Of a stretch of 64,000 bases of DNA, positions 24,319 through 33,740 are shown piece by piece (position 1 is the stretch's first letter; each line of letters opens with the position of its first letter). Under the pieces are notes generated by a model. It did no database searches. It was not told where the DNA came from and worked only from the letters and a program-made list of their open reading frames with translations. Source of the DNA: Chthonomonas sp. (GTDB taxonomy: Bacteria > Armatimonadota > Fimbriimonadia > Fimbriimonadales > Fimbriimonadaceae); contig JAEURR010000006.1 in assembly GCA_016788115.1 (NCBI GenBank), positions 248,001-312,000 of the forward strand, written 5' to 3'. A program made the position numbers and the translations under genes.

Positions 24319-26715
24319 ATGCCTGGTAACCAAGACCGTCTAGATCGGCTCGAAGCCTCGCTTGAACAGATCCTCCAACGCCTTGATCGACTCGAACGGA
24401 GGCACGATGTGGAGATCGGTCGTACTGCCGACTTTCCGCCCGCCCGGACGACCATCCCCGTACAGCCCTTCCAGTGGACCGCTGAAGAGGATGTTCGCGT
24501 CATTCCCCCGCCCGTCATCGTGCCCACAGAGCCCACGCGGACAACCCAGAAGACCGCCGATGAGTTGGAGTACTCCCTGGGGATCAACGGTTTGCTCCGT
24601 GGCGGAGCAGCGGTCATGCTGCTTGGGTTCCTACTCCTGGCTGCCGTACTGATTGGAAGAGGGATCATCACCCCGACGGTTCAGTTTGCGGGAGAGATCA
24701 CCGGGTGCTTGGCCCTCATCGTGCTCGGGTTCGTCAGGAGGAACGATCGCGAAGACTTCGGCCAGCTCATGACCGCGGTCGGTTCAGCCGGGCTCTACGC
24801 CAGCTTCACCGGGGCGCACGCCTACAAGCATCTGATCTCCGCGGAAACGCTCGTCGTTCTCGCGGTGGTGCTGAGTCTGTTGAACCTTGCGTACGCGACC
24901 GTCTTCCGGTCCAAGTCGTTCCTGGCAATGGGCATGCTGGGAGGCCTGGTGGCGACGCTTATGGCGGGGTCCGAACGATCGTTCGTCACCCAGATTGCCC
25001 TGCAATATGTCATCGTCGCCCCGGCGGCATGGATCGGGGCCCGGTACCGCTGGACGAAGATGCTGATGATCTTGTGGGTGGCGGCGGCGGCTTGTCTGCT
25101 TGTCCCGCTAGCTGCGGTGAGCCATGGTACGGGTGCGATCGCTCTGTATGGCACGACCCTGATTCTCGCCCTCGCTGCGGGGAACTCAACCCGCGAAGAG
25201 ACCGACTATTCACAGCGCTGGCTCGCTGCATTCGTCCTCATGACCGGAGGACTACTCACGCTCCTGTTCTGGGCACGCCCGAGCACCGCCCTTGAACTCG
25301 TCGGGTTGGCCGTCACCTCCGTTGCACTCGGCTGGGCCGTCATCCGCGACACCGGCTCGCGGGTGAGCCTCTTGTGCGGTGCGTCGATCCTTGTCTTTAT
25401 AGTTGCCCCGATGTGCTTGGATGCCTCGCGGACGACGGCCATTTACGGCATCGAAGCGGCGGTCTTAGCCATGCTCGCCTGGAGCCATCTCGGTCGATTC
25501 GCCTGGATTTTCAGCATCGGGACTGGCCTCTTCTGTGCGGTCGTTTTCTACGGAAGAGACGCACTTGTTGGGTGGCCGCCCATCACCCCCGCCGCGACGT
25601 GGACGGCGCTGCTGTGCCTTTTCTTGGCGATAGCTCTGAACGTCATTTACGAGCTTCATCAGAAGCAACTACCCAAGCTCGACGTCCTTGTCTACGGCCA
25701 ATCAGGCGCGCTCGTCGTTCTCTTGGGCGAAATGATTTCGTACACGGCTCGCTCCCGATTTGCGCCGCTGACGTTGGTGGACAGCACCCTTCTCGCGACC
25801 TCCATTGCCAGTCTGAGCTTCTCGATCATCCTGCTGCGAGTCCGCAAAGAAGCGTTCTTCTACTTCTATGCGTCTCTTGCTCCCATCGCAGTGATGCTCC
25901 CCGTTCTGCGCGAGCCAGCTGACGGCCAGCCCACCGTCAAGCTGGCGGCCCTGACAATGAATCTGGCCGCACTTGTCATCTCCGCAATCCAAACTCAGGG
26001 AGCGAGAACGAGCGCTGTCGTGCGCGGGTTTGTTGGTCTGGGCATCTCCCTGATTTCGATCCGACTGGTGGAATCGATTGCTTACCAAATCGGCGGCTAC
26101 GACCAGTCGAAGCCCGCTGCCTTCACGGCGATCGCTGCAGTGAGCATCATCTGGGCCGTGCTCGGGCTTCGCACCCGGCTTCGAGCCGACATCGCCCTTT
26201 GTGGCGTATCGACCGTCGCCAGTTGTGTAGCGGCGCTCTCCTTCTCCCCGCACACTCTTCCAATCTTGGTGATGCTGCTGATCAAACTCTCCGCGATCGG
26301 TTCGCTCGGAGTGTTCTACGTCCTCATCAAGCAGGAATCCACCACGCTCGCAAAGGTCGGCATCGCGGTTTGCGGTTGGATCGTCACGGCGGACTTCATC
26401 TCGCTGCACTTGCTCGGTGACCTGCTCGGAATCCGCGAGAACGCGACCACCAGCATGAGTTGGGTCATGTACGCGCTCCTGATCATGTGCGCCGGGTTCC
26501 GGCTCAAGGATCGCGTACTGCGCTACTCCAGCCTGGTGGTCTTCGCGATCACGGTCGGCCGCATAATGATGGTCGACTTGAGCGCACTAGACCCGGGGAT
26601 CCGCGCGGCCGTATTCCTCGTCGTCGGATTGGTCATGACCGGCGCAGGCTACGGGTACATCGTCTGGCGTAGCCATGCGGGCGCAAGCGAGGAAGCAGAA
26701 GGGAAGGCTCACTGA
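24319..26715 (+). CDS. DUF2339 multi-spanning membrane protein
   Basis: 798 residues. A short N-terminal coiled coil (QDRLDRLEASLEQILQRLDRLERR) and a Pro-rich linker are followed by about 20 or more hydrophobic helices, starting LLRGGAAVMLLGFLLLAAVL near residue 95. This layout is that of DUF2339 proteins, which have no established function. TAGGAA precedes the ATG by 5 nt. It converges on the PEP-CTERM gene. Confidence 0.85.
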   Translation: MPGNQDRLDRLEASLEQILQRLDRLERRHDVEIGRTADFPPARTTIPVQPFQWTAEEDVRVIPPPVIVPTEPTRTTQKTADELEYSLGINGLLRGGAAVMLLGFLLLAAVLIGRGIITPTVQFAGEITGCLALIVLGFVRRNDREDFGQLMTAVGSAGLYASFTGAHAYKHLISAETLVVLAVVLSLLNLAYATVFRSKSFLAMGMLGGLVATLMAGSERSFVTQIALQYVIVAPAAWIGARYRWTKMLMILWVAAAACLLVPLAAVSHGTGAIALYGTTLILALAAGNSTREETDYSQRWLAAFVLMTGGLLTLLFWARPSTALELVGLAVTSVALGWAVIRDTGSRVSLLCGASILVFIVAPMCLDASRTTAIYGIEAAVLAMLAWSHLGRFAWIFSIGTGLFCAVVFYGRDALVGWPPITPAATWTALLCLFLAIALNVIYELHQKQLPKLDVLVYGQSGALVVLLGEMISYTARSRFAPLTLVDSTLLATSIASLSFSIILLRVRKEAFFYFYASLAPIAVMLPVLREPADGQPTVKLAALTMNLAALVISAIQTQGARTSAVVRGFVGLGISLISIRLVESIAYQIGGYDQSKPAAFTAIAAVSIIWAVLGLRTRLRADIALCGVSTVASCVAALSFSPHTLPILVMLLIKLSAIGSLGVFYVLIKQESTTLAKVGIAVCGWIVTADFISLHLLGDLLGIRENATTSMSWVMYALLIMCAGFRLKDRVLRYSSLVVFAITVGRIMMVDLSALDPGIRAAVFLVVGLVMTGAGYGYIVWRSHAGASEEAEGKAH

Positions 26716-26732
26716 GCCCGCCCTTCTCGTCG

Positions 26733-27658
26733 TTAGCGGCGGCGGCGGCGCAAGACGAACGCACCGATTGCCACGCCAGCCATTGCCAGCGTCGAAGGCT
26801 CGGGAACGATCGGGGGGACTTCCCCATTCACCCCAAAGTCGATGTACACCGGGAAGCAAACCGACTGCCCCGGGAACAGAATCGTCTGGAACTCCAGGCC
26901 CAACAGATAGTTGCCGGGAGTCGCAATTCCCCCTGCGTTCACGTCGGGGAAGAACGTGTCCACGGACCCGTTCGTCATGGCCGCAGCGATTTGGCTGGCG
27001 GTACCCGCCGCCGCGCCGAAGCAACCCGGCCCTGTCAGGCGCCCGGTCGACAAGCCGTCCGTCATCGTCCAAGATTTGAGCGCGCTGGTTGAGAACAGCG
27101 GCTGGACCACATCGTTTCCGATGGTCCCATCCACATCAAAGTCGAACACGCAGAACCCGTTCGCAGTGATCGTGGCGGCGCTACGATTGTTGAAGCACAA
27201 GTACGTGTACAGGCGCACCGTGTTTGGTCCGGTATCCGTCAACTGATAGCAAGTTTGCGCATCGACATCCTGGACGACCGCGCTCCCCGCGGTGACGAGA
27301 TTGCCGATGTAGTTGTACTCCACAGCATTCGTGCCGCTGAGGACCTTTGTTGTCGCATTAGCGAGCTGCCGTTCGCGGGTGTCGTTACCCAAGCGGTAGA
27401 ACCAGTTACCTCCCGAAACATGGCGCTTTCTAGGGCTCCCTGCGGGCTCGCTGACGTTCAGACAATTCGATGTGAGTGTAGACGCGACTGACGAAGTGTG
27501 CAGCGGCAAAGCCGCCCCGGCACACCATTGGACACTGCGGTCCCAAACGCGAATACATCGTTCCCCGCCGTCAAGACCTGACCAGTGTTTGCCTGAGCGA
27601 ACGCAAAGGTCGACGCGGAAGCAACACCAAGCACTAGAGCATATCGGCAAGATTTCAT
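26733..27658 (-). pseudogene. PEP-CTERM exported protein, reading frame broken by a 1-nt shift
   Basis: The N-terminus MKSCRYALVLGVASASTFAFA is a signal peptide in one frame, starting at ATG 27658 after a GGAGAGGA ribosome-binding site. The remaining 260 or so residues lie in another frame and end in the sorting signal VPEPSTLAMAGVAIGAFVLRRRRR. The two frames join at a run of four C on the plus strand (27515-27518; GGGG on the coding strand). One extra G there would restore a single open frame of about 308 residues. It may be a true frameshift, a sequencing error, or programmed slippage. A PEP-CTERM protein is normally anchored and processed by an exosortase, none of which is in the window. 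Confidence 0.8.
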
Positions 27659-27754
27659 TAAGTCCTCTCCATTGCGACCAAGTAGGTCTACGAAATCTAG
27701 AATACAACGAAATGCGTAGAAGTACCAACATTTCTACGAGCCCGCAAGCTGTGA

Positions 27755-27888
27755 TACAATGCCGTCATGCGAGCAGGTCGCACCCGGGCCTACGGGAAGG
27801 GTTGAACCCACCTGACATCAATCTCATCGTGACAACGACCGACCTTGGGTCTGCACGGTAGGCCACAGACCGTAACAGGATCGGATCT
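27755..27888 (+). other. Leader or small RNA region upstream of ankyrin gene
   Basis: TACAAT (27755-27760) could be a -10 box, giving a transcript of about 120 nt before the ankyrin ATG. The stretch can form CAGGT / ACCTG (27774-27778, 27810-27814), GGGTT-type and GGTCTG / CAGACC (around 27847-27872) pairings. I cannot assign it to a known RNA family. It may simply be a 5-prime leader. Confidence 0.3.
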
Positions 27889-29313
27889 ATGAATCTACAG
27901 CTACCGACTCAGCCCTCGCTCGACCATTTGCGCGCGCAGGCGAAAGACCGCCTCGCCGCCTTGCGTCAGCAAGACCCCGCCGCTCGCCTCCACCAAGCGC
28001 AGCACACGCTCGCACGAGACTACGGTTTCGCCAGTTGGCCGCGGCTCATCCACCATGTTGAGGAAGTGCTCCTCGCAGCCTCGGGCAACGCCAAGATCCT
28101 CGCCGTCATTGAGCGCGGCATCCTAGGGGGGAGCGATGCCAAGAAGTCGGCCCGAGCGATCGGCCTCCACCCGGTCGTCACCCGTTTGTCCGCGGCCGGG
28201 GCCGCCATTGCGCTCGACTACGACGCCCTGCTGGCGATGCTTCCAAGCGACGTGAATGCCAAGCTCGGAGAGGGCAAGGCACCCGCGCTGGTTTACGCAT
28301 GCGCGTCCCCACTGGCTCGCGAGCGCGATGCGGACATGGTACGGATCGTGGGCGAGCTCTTGCGCCGGGGAGCCGATCCAGACGCGTCCTTCATCCACCC
28401 CTACGATGGCGGCACACCGCTGTCCGCGCTCTACTGCGCGAGCGGCATGGCCCGATCTCCCGGCGCGACCAAGCTATTATTGGATGCGGGCGCGAACCCG
28501 AACGACAACGAGTCGCTCTACCACTCAACCGAGGTCCCAGAGCACGACTGCCTGCGACTGCTTCTCGAGGCGGGGGCGAAGTTCGAGCGCACAAACGCCG
28601 TCCTTCGGATGCTTGATCGCGAGGACCCGACGGGCCTTCAGCTCATGCTCGACTACCACCCGGATTTGCGCTACCCGAACGCGCTGGTCCACGCCATCCG
28701 GCGAGGTCGGAGCCAGGCAATCTTGGACCAACTGGTAACCGCTGGAGCAGACCCCGATCTTACGACCGATTTCGTCACCGCCCGGCAGCTCGCGTTCGAG
28801 CGCGGATACTCTCTGCCCGGTGAGTACGAACCCTCGCCCGCCGATCTGCTCCTGGCGGCATGTTGGCGGGGCGACGTGGCCGAGGCGGGTCGACTTCGCG
28901 AGGAGCATGCACGATTGAGCACCATGCGCCGCAAGGCGTTCACGGGGGCAATCTGGCTGGGTCGCCATGAGCTCATTGAGGCGTTCTTTGCTGGCGGATT
29001 TGGGCACGCCGACCGCGACGACAGCCATGGAACCCCGCTCCATGCGGCGTGCTTTGCCGGCATTCCGCAAAGTGTCGAGATCTTGCTCCGCCACAATCCA
29101 CCGCTCGACGACGCCACCGATGTGTACAACGCCATCCCGCTACAGTGGGCGATGCACGCCTCGGAACACGCGCCGAGCGATGCTCCAGATGCCGACTACG
29201 CCAAGATTGTCGCGATGCTCATTGCGGCAGATTCGCCTCGCCCCGTCAGCCTGTTCGGCGACGACGAGGTGCGCGTCCTGCTGCTGGAGCGGTGGCCCGA
29301 CCTGACCGTGTAG
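27889..29313 (+). CDS. Ankyrin-repeat protein
   Basis: 474 residues, no signal peptide, so cytosolic. The N-terminus (PSLDHLRAQAKDRLAALRQQ ... LARDYGFASWPRLIHHVEE) is the helical lead-in common to a group of bacterial ankyrin proteins. Ankyrin units follow, for example GGTPLSALYCASG, LLLDAGANPNDNES, CLRLLLEAGAKFE, GTPLHAACFAGIPQSVEILLRH and AIPLQWAMHASEH. It probably mediates protein-protein contacts; the partner is unknown. ACAGGATC-type sequence precedes the ATG. Confidence 0.88.
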   Translation: MNLQLPTQPSLDHLRAQAKDRLAALRQQDPAARLHQAQHTLARDYGFASWPRLIHHVEEVLLAASGNAKILAVIERGILGGSDAKKSARAIGLHPVVTRLSAAGAAIALDYDALLAMLPSDVNAKLGEGKAPALVYACASPLARERDADMVRIVGELLRRGADPDASFIHPYDGGTPLSALYCASGMARSPGATKLLLDAGANPNDNESLYHSTEVPEHDCLRLLLEAGAKFERTNAVLRMLDREDPTGLQLMLDYHPDLRYPNALVHAIRRGRSQAILDQLVTAGADPDLTTDFVTARQLAFERGYSLPGEYEPSPADLLLAACWRGDVAEAGRLREEHARLSTMRRKAFTGAIWLGRHELIEAFFAGGFGHADRDDSHGTPLHAACFAGIPQSVEILLRHNPPLDDATDVYNAIPLQWAMHASEHAPSDAPDADYAKIVAMLIAADSPRPVSLFGDDEVRVLLLERWPDLTV

Positions 29314-29319
29314 CTGCAG

Positions 29320-29835
29320 CTACCGGCATGCATCGAGCTCGCGCGGCGAGTACTCGCCGCGCCACTCGATGTCAATCCCGTGTGGTCGGAGCAGCTCATC
29401 GAGCTGACCGATGTGCCCGTGCAGGTGCCGCAAGCTGAGAATCAGCAATTCGAACCGCGACACCCCGGGGTACCAGTTGTAACCGCAATGTGGCTCATCG
29501 AGATCGAGCGAATCAATCTGCGCGTCCACTTCGCTGTCGATGAGGTCCACAAACTCGCGCATTTCAGCCTGAGTATAGGGCTCGACGACCTCCGCTTCCC
29601 CATCTAGGTAGGTGCAGTCAACACGGTGCTTTGGCCACCGCTGCCACGCTTGCAGGTTCGAATACAGGTAGAGGTGCGCGTACCCGGCTGCGTGGAAGAG
29701 CTGTCGCCAAAAGGTCCGCGGATGCTCGCCCTGGGTCCAGACTTCGGGCGGGCATTCATCGATGATCTGTCGCAGCGTCGCCAGTGCAGCGTGGTTCTGC
29801 CGCTTGAACGCTTCTCGTACGGTCGCGGAATCCAT
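29320..29835 (-). CDS. DinB-like metal-binding protein
   Basis: About 171 residues from ATG 29835, preceded by GGAACGT. It is a four-helix-bundle DinB/YfiT-type protein: N-terminal helix AFKRQNHAALATLRQIIDE, FWRQLFHAAGYAHLYLYS with candidate metal histidines, and the typical C-terminal LSLRHLHGHIGQLDELL with further histidines. Family members include thiol S-transferases, but this one has no assigned substrate. The upstream in-frame extension to 30147 has non-coding composition and is rejected. Confidence 0.8.
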   Translation of the reverse strand: MDSATVREAFKRQNHAALATLRQIIDECPPEVWTQGEHPRTFWRQLFHAAGYAHLYLYSNLQAWQRWPKHRVDCTYLDGEAEVVEPYTQAEMREFVDLIDSEVDAQIDSLDLDEPHCGYNWYPGVSRFELLILSLRHLHGHIGQLDELLRPHGIDIEWRGEYSPRELDACR

Positions 29836-30230
29836 ACGTTCCAATACGTTGAACGCGGGTGCGGGAAGTTCCAGAAGAAGCTGGTGGAGGTTTCCGCGCG
29901 GGGCAGAGCCCTGCACTGGGTGCGATGAGCGCCAGCGCTTCCGTCGGGGAAAACGAACTCGACTCGCGTTGTTCTCATTTGGAAGGCAACGGCCTTGGGG
30001 TGCTGCAGCCTGAGCAACAGGCTCAACGTGCGTTGAATTGTACGACTCACAGCCTCGCCAATGAAAGGGAACAAGAATATGAAAGAATATCAAGCTAGCT
30101 GGCCTGCGAGAACGGATGAGCCGGCGGAACAAGCCGAGCGGGGGCAAGCGGCAAGTCCGTTGGGAAAGCAGTACGACTGCGCCTTACTTGGCCAGCAATC
30201 AACTCCTCCCGCCCGACTCGGTACAACCGC
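29836..30230. other. Intergenic region between DinB-like and cupin genes
   Basis: 395 bp between divergent genes. No convincing frame. A short hairpin (GAGCCTG-like arms around 30010-30030) is visible. Nothing else supported. Confidence 0.4.
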
Positions 30231-30236
30231 TATACT
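30231..30236 (+). promoter_or_regulatory. -10 box of cupin gene (leaderless type)
   Basis: TATACT ends exactly 6 nt before the ATG at 30243. The intervening CACCCC is not a ribosome-binding site. No -35 is recognisable. Confidence 0.55.
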
Positions 30237-30242
30237 CACCCC

Positions 30243-30620
30243 ATGAAAGAGTGTCGCATCGTTCGCAGTTCCGAGGGGTTTCATGGCAAACAGGGACTGG
30301 ACTACTTCAGCGGTATCTCTGCCGAAACCGTCGGCGCGGAAGCAATCTGCATGCATATGCTCGTCATGCCGCCCGGCGCGCAGGCCAAACCGCACTTCCA
30401 CGAGTCCCACGAAACCGCGATCTACATGCTTGAAGGGACCGCTGAGTTCACCCACGGTCCCCATTTGGAGCACCGCGACACGGTCTCAGCGGGCGACTTT
30501 ATCTACATCCCGGCGGGAGTTCCGCATTGTCCTCGCAACCCAAGCGACTCCCGCGCGGTGGCGGTAATCGCCCGGACCGACCCCAACGAGCAAGAGAGCG
30601 TCGTGCTTATCGGGGAGTGA
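30243..30620 (+). CDS. Cupin-domain protein
   Basis: 125 residues. One conserved cupin barrel: motif 1 HFHESHETAIYMLEGTAEF supplies His, His, Glu metal ligands, and motif 2 GDFIYIPAGVPHCPRN supplies the last His. Small single-cupin proteins include sugar isomerases and dioxygenase-like or regulatory proteins; the role cannot be read from sequence. A TATACT lies 6 nt upstream, so the message is likely leaderless. Confidence 0.9.
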   Translation: MKECRIVRSSEGFHGKQGLDYFSGISAETVGAEAICMHMLVMPPGAQAKPHFHESHETAIYMLEGTAEFTHGPHLEHRDTVSAGDFIYIPAGVPHCPRNPSDSRAVAVIARTDPNEQESVVLIGE

Positions 30621-31057
30621 CCGGCGCGAGGCCGCTCCCCGATGTCTGATTGGCTCCGCCTCGTACGATTCCTAATGCTCCCGGTGATGTCCGTTTGGTA
30701 ACACGTAACGTCCAGCGTTGCGTAGGGTCCGCAGTGACTCAGCTGGCCGCCTCATTCGATGAGCTTCACCAGAAGCTCAAGCTGCTTGACAAGCCAAGAA
30801 GGGTGAAAGCATGCACGAGATCATGCTCAATACCTGCCCCGACGCCGCGACCAAGGTCGAGGTCCATTCTGAGGGCGAATCTTCCTGGCTGACCCCGCAA
30901 GAAACCCCGCGCTACCCCTCAGCGGAGAGACCCCTAACCCAATACCAACAATACAAGGACGTTTCTGGCGAATTGGGGACCTTGAGAAACTGCCGTTTTC
31001 CGATCGAGTATTGCTCAAAGCCTCGCACCAAGGGTGGATCGTGCTGAAGCGAAAGCC
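30621..31057. other. Intergenic region with no supported gene
   Basis: About 440 bp before tRNA-Val. A 78-codon plus-strand frame starting at 30811 has an AAGAAGG-like sequence upstream, but its translation shows no domain or hydrophobic pattern. An imperfect inverted repeat CGTAACG / CGTTGCG lies around 30706-30724. I see nothing else. Confidence 0.4.
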
Positions 31058-31132
31058 TGGTGGGCGGTACAGGATTTGAACCTGTGACCCCTTCGGTGTG
31101 AACGAAGTGCTCTACCACTGAGCTAACCGCCC
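31058..31132 (-). tRNA. tRNA-Val (CAC anticodon)
   Basis: Minus strand. Acceptor GGGCGGT pairs with ACCGCCC, followed by A and an encoded CCA (plus-strand 31058-31060). The D-arm contains AGCTCAGTGGTAGAGC, the anticodon stem CTTCG/CGAAG encloses TTCACAC (anticodon CAC), and the T-arm contains GGTTCAAATCC. Length 75 nt with CCA. It reads the valine codon GUG. Confidence 0.96.
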
Positions 31133-31202
31133 GGAAGACGACCATTCTACCCCCAACTTGGCGCGGGAAGGCACCATCTAGAACTGCCACAAGACTTAGA
31201 CT

Positions 31203-31221
31203 ATGCTATGATATTTAGCAT
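31203..31221 (+). promoter_or_regulatory. Palindrome over the -10 box of the metal ABC operon
   Basis: ATGCTA / TAGCAT (31203-31208, 31216-31221) is a perfect 6-bp inverted repeat. It encloses TATGAT (31207-31212), the likely -10, and its right arm contains the start codon at 31220. A metal-responsive repressor bound here would block both promoter and start. The repressor identity is unknown. Confidence 0.5.
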
Positions 31222-32146
31222 GTGTTCAATCTGGCGGGCGGTGCTCCTTTGCTTGGTTTTCGTTGGGGTCGTGTGCGGATGCACCCCGGCTCCAAAAGCC
31301 GAGACTGGCAAGCTCAACGTCGTCAGTACCGTCGGCATGGTGAACTACCTCGTGAAGGAGATCGGTGGGCCGCACGTGACGTCCGTCGCGCTGATGGGTC
31401 CCGGCATTGACCCCCACCTCTACCGTGCCACCGCAGGCGATGTAACTAAGCTTGAAAGCGCAGACTTAGTGTTATACGTCGGCCTGGAGCTCGAGGGCCG
31501 AATGACCGAGATCTTCGAGAAGATGGTACAGGGCGGCAAGCCCACCGTCGCCGTCGCCAAAGACATCCCAGAATCGTTGCTGCGCGAGGTACCCGGCTTC
31601 GCGGGAAAATTCGATCCCCACATCTGGTTCGATGTGACGCTGTGGCAGCAAGTCGCCAGGACGGTCGCCGCCGCCCTCGTCGCAAACGACCCAAAACACG
31701 AGGCTGACTACGTGGCCAATGCCGCCAAACTCGATGCGAAGCTCAAAGCGCTCGATCAGGAGACCATGGCCGCCCTCGCGACCATTCCCAAACCCAACCG
31801 CGTACTCGTCACCGCCCATGACGCCTTCGGCTACTTCGGGCGTCGCTACGGGCTGGAGGTCGTCGGTATCCAGGGGACCAGCACCGCCGCCGAAGCCGCT
31901 GCCGGCAGCATCCGCCGGGTCGCCGACCTCATCGCCGACCGCAAAGTGAAGTCGATCTTCGTCGAAACCAGCGTCCCGCCCGCCACCATCGAGGCGCTGC
32001 AGCAAGCAGTCCGTTCACGCGGCTGGGACGTGAAGATCGGGGGCAAACTCTATAGCGACGCGATGGGCCAAGACGGAACCGCCGATGGGACCTACCCTGG
32101 CATGGTCCAGCACAATGTGCACACGATCGTTGAGGCCCTGAAGTGA
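31220..32146 (+). CDS. Metal ABC transporter substrate-binding lipoprotein (Mn/Zn cluster 9 type)
   Basis: About 308 residues. The N-terminal hydrophobic stretch ends in a lipobox-like VCGC. The cluster 9 metal-binding residues are visible: His in [10 protein letters not shown], His in FDPHIWFD, Glu in VETSVPP and Asp in YSDAMG. The His-His-Glu-Asp set resembles Mn or Fe/Mn binding proteins more than Zn-specific ones, which usually have three His and a His-rich loop. The ATG at 31220 is preferred over 31208. It is the first gene of a four-gene operon with 4-nt overlaps. Confidence 0.93.
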   Translation: MCSIWRAVLLCLVFVGVVCGCTPAPKAETGKLNVVSTVGMVNYLVKEIGGPHVTSVALMGPGIDPHLYRATAGDVTKLESADLVLYVGLELEGRMTEIFEKMVQGGKPTVAVAKDIPESLLREVPGFAGKFDPHIWFDVTLWQQVARTVAAALVANDPKHEADYVANAAKLDAKLKALDQETMAALATIPKPNRVLVTAHDAFGYFGRRYGLEVVGIQGTSTAAEAAAGSIRRVADLIADRKVKSIFVETSVPPATIEALQQAVRSRGWDVKIGGKLYSDAMGQDGTADGTYPGMVQHNVHTIVEALK

Positions 32147-32880
32147 CCGCGACCGACGCCGCGCTGATCGTCCGCGACCTGACCGTCACCTACGGCGCGC
32201 GCCCGGTGCTGTGGGACATCGACCTGGATATCCCCACCGGTAGCCTCACTGCCATCGTTGGACCAAACGGTGCAGGCAAATCGAGCCTCCTCAAAGCGGT
32301 GCTCGGTTTGGTGCCAATAGCGGCAGGAAGTGTGCGCATTTTTGGACAGAACTACAATCAAGTCCGCAAGCAAGTCGGTTACGTTCCCCAGCGCGGATCG
32401 GTCGATTGGGACTTCCCCACCGACTCCCTCGATGTAGTCCTCATGGGCATGTACGGCCAACTCGGGTGGCTCCGCCGCCCCAAGAAATCGCACCGCGAAC
32501 AAGCGCTCGCATGCTTGGAGCAGGTCGGCATGGCGGACTTCGCCCGCCGACAGATCAGCCAGCTCTCGGGCGGTCAGCAGCAGCGGGTCTTCCTCGCCCG
32601 AGCACTTGCGCAGGACGCGCGGCTTACTTTCATGGATGAGCCGTTTGCGGGGATCGATGCCACCACCGAAGAGACTTTGCTTCGGCTTCTGGAGCAGATG
32701 CGGTCCCAACAGAAAACCGTCGTCGTGGTGCATCACGATCTGGATACCGTCCGGGAGCGGTTCGAGCGAGTCATCCTACTCAATGTCCGCGCCATCGCTC
32801 AGGGACCGGTTGAGTCCACCTTCACACCGGAGAATCTTCACAAAACCTACGGCGGATCGATGGCCATGCTAAATCGATGA
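32143..32880 (+). CDS. Metal ABC transporter ATP-binding protein
   Basis: 245 residues from a GTG overlapping the binding-protein stop (GTGA). Walker A GPNGAGKS is at 40-47, the Q-loop is in YVPQRG, the signature is LSGGQQQR, Walker B is LTFMDEPF and the switch His is in VVVHHD. The insert [16 protein letters not shown] is characteristic of manganese/zinc cluster 9 ATPases. It drives import with the two downstream permeases. Confidence 0.96.
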   Translation: MTATDAALIVRDLTVTYGARPVLWDIDLDIPTGSLTAIVGPNGAGKSSLLKAVLGLVPIAAGSVRIFGQNYNQVRKQVGYVPQRGSVDWDFPTDSLDVVLMGMYGQLGWLRRPKKSHREQALACLEQVGMADFARRQISQLSGGQQQRVFLARALAQDARLTFMDEPFAGIDATTEETLLRLLEQMRSQQKTVVVVHHDLDTVRERFERVILLNVRAIAQGPVESTFTPENLHKTYGGSMAMLNR

Positions 32881-33740
32881 CGCTCTTCGACGCCCTGCTA
32901 AATGACTACACCCTGCGCAATGTTGCGCTTGGTTCGGCCATCCTGGGCATCGTCAGTGGCGTGCTGGGTTCCTTCGCAGTCCTACGCCGCCAGGGTCTCA
33001 TGGGCGACGCCCTCAGCCACGCCGCGCTCCCCGGGGTCTGCATCGCCTACATGCTCACCGGCTCCAAAGCTCCACTCACCCTGATGCTCGGGGCAGCGTT
33101 CACGGGGTGGCTTGGGATGTGGATGATCATCCAGACGATCCGGCGTACGCGGGTTGACAGCGGTTCCGCCCTGGGCATCATTCTCACGACCTTCTTCGGG
33201 TTCGGTGTCGTGCTGCTCACCGTCATCCAGAAGCGGAGCGATGCGGAGCAAGCCGGACTTGACAAGTTCCTATTCGGGCAAGCAGCGGCCCTCGTCACGA
33301 GCCAAGTCGTCACCATGGCCGTGCTGGGCAGCCTGGCGCTCGCGATCGTGCTCGCCCTCTTCAAAGAGTTCAAGGTGCTCGCCTTTGACCCCGACTTTGC
33401 ACGCTCCCTCGGCCTCCCGACCCATGCGGTCGGTAACGTGCTCACCGGGCTACTTGTGGTCGCCATCGTCATCGGCCTGAACACGGTTGGCGTCATCCTC
33501 ATGTCAGCGATGCTTGTAGCACCGGCCGCCGCGGCGCGACAGTGGACGAACTCTCTGAGCACCATGGTGCTGCTGGCCGCCATCATCGGCGCAGTCTCGG
33601 GGACCACGGGCGCGATTCTGAGCGTCCAGCTCAGCGGAGTCCCTACCGGACCCGCGATCGTGCTCGTCCTCGCCGTCTTTGTGATCGTCAGCTTGGTCGC
33701 CGGATCGGCCCGGCGCAAGCCGCAGAAGGTGATCGCATGA
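32877..33740 (+). CDS. Metal ABC transporter permease (ABC-3 family), first
   Basis: 287 residues with about eight membrane helices. The family signature [12 protein letters not shown] follows the first helix, and the cytoplasmic coupling segment [18 protein letters not shown] interacts with the ATPase. The ATG overlaps the ATPase stop (ATGA). Confidence 0.95.
   Translation: MTLFDALLNDYTLRNVALGSAILGIVSGVLGSFAVLRRQGLMGDALSHAALPGVCIAYMLTGSKAPLTLMLGAAFTGWLGMWMIIQTIRRTRVDSGSALGIILTTFFGFGVVLLTVIQKRSDAEQAGLDKFLFGQAAALVTSQVVTMAVLGSLALAIVLALFKEFKVLAFDPDFARSLGLPTHAVGNVLTGLLVVAIVIGLNTVGVILMSAMLVAPAAAARQWTNSLSTMVLLAAIIGAVSGTTGAILSVQLSGVPTGPAIVLVLAVFVIVSLVAGSARRKPQKVIA

Noticed and set aside
30811-31047. 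78-codon frame before tRNA-Val
   Set aside because: Purine-rich upstream sequence is weak, and no hydrophobic or domain pattern is seen. It runs up to within 11 bases of the tRNA.
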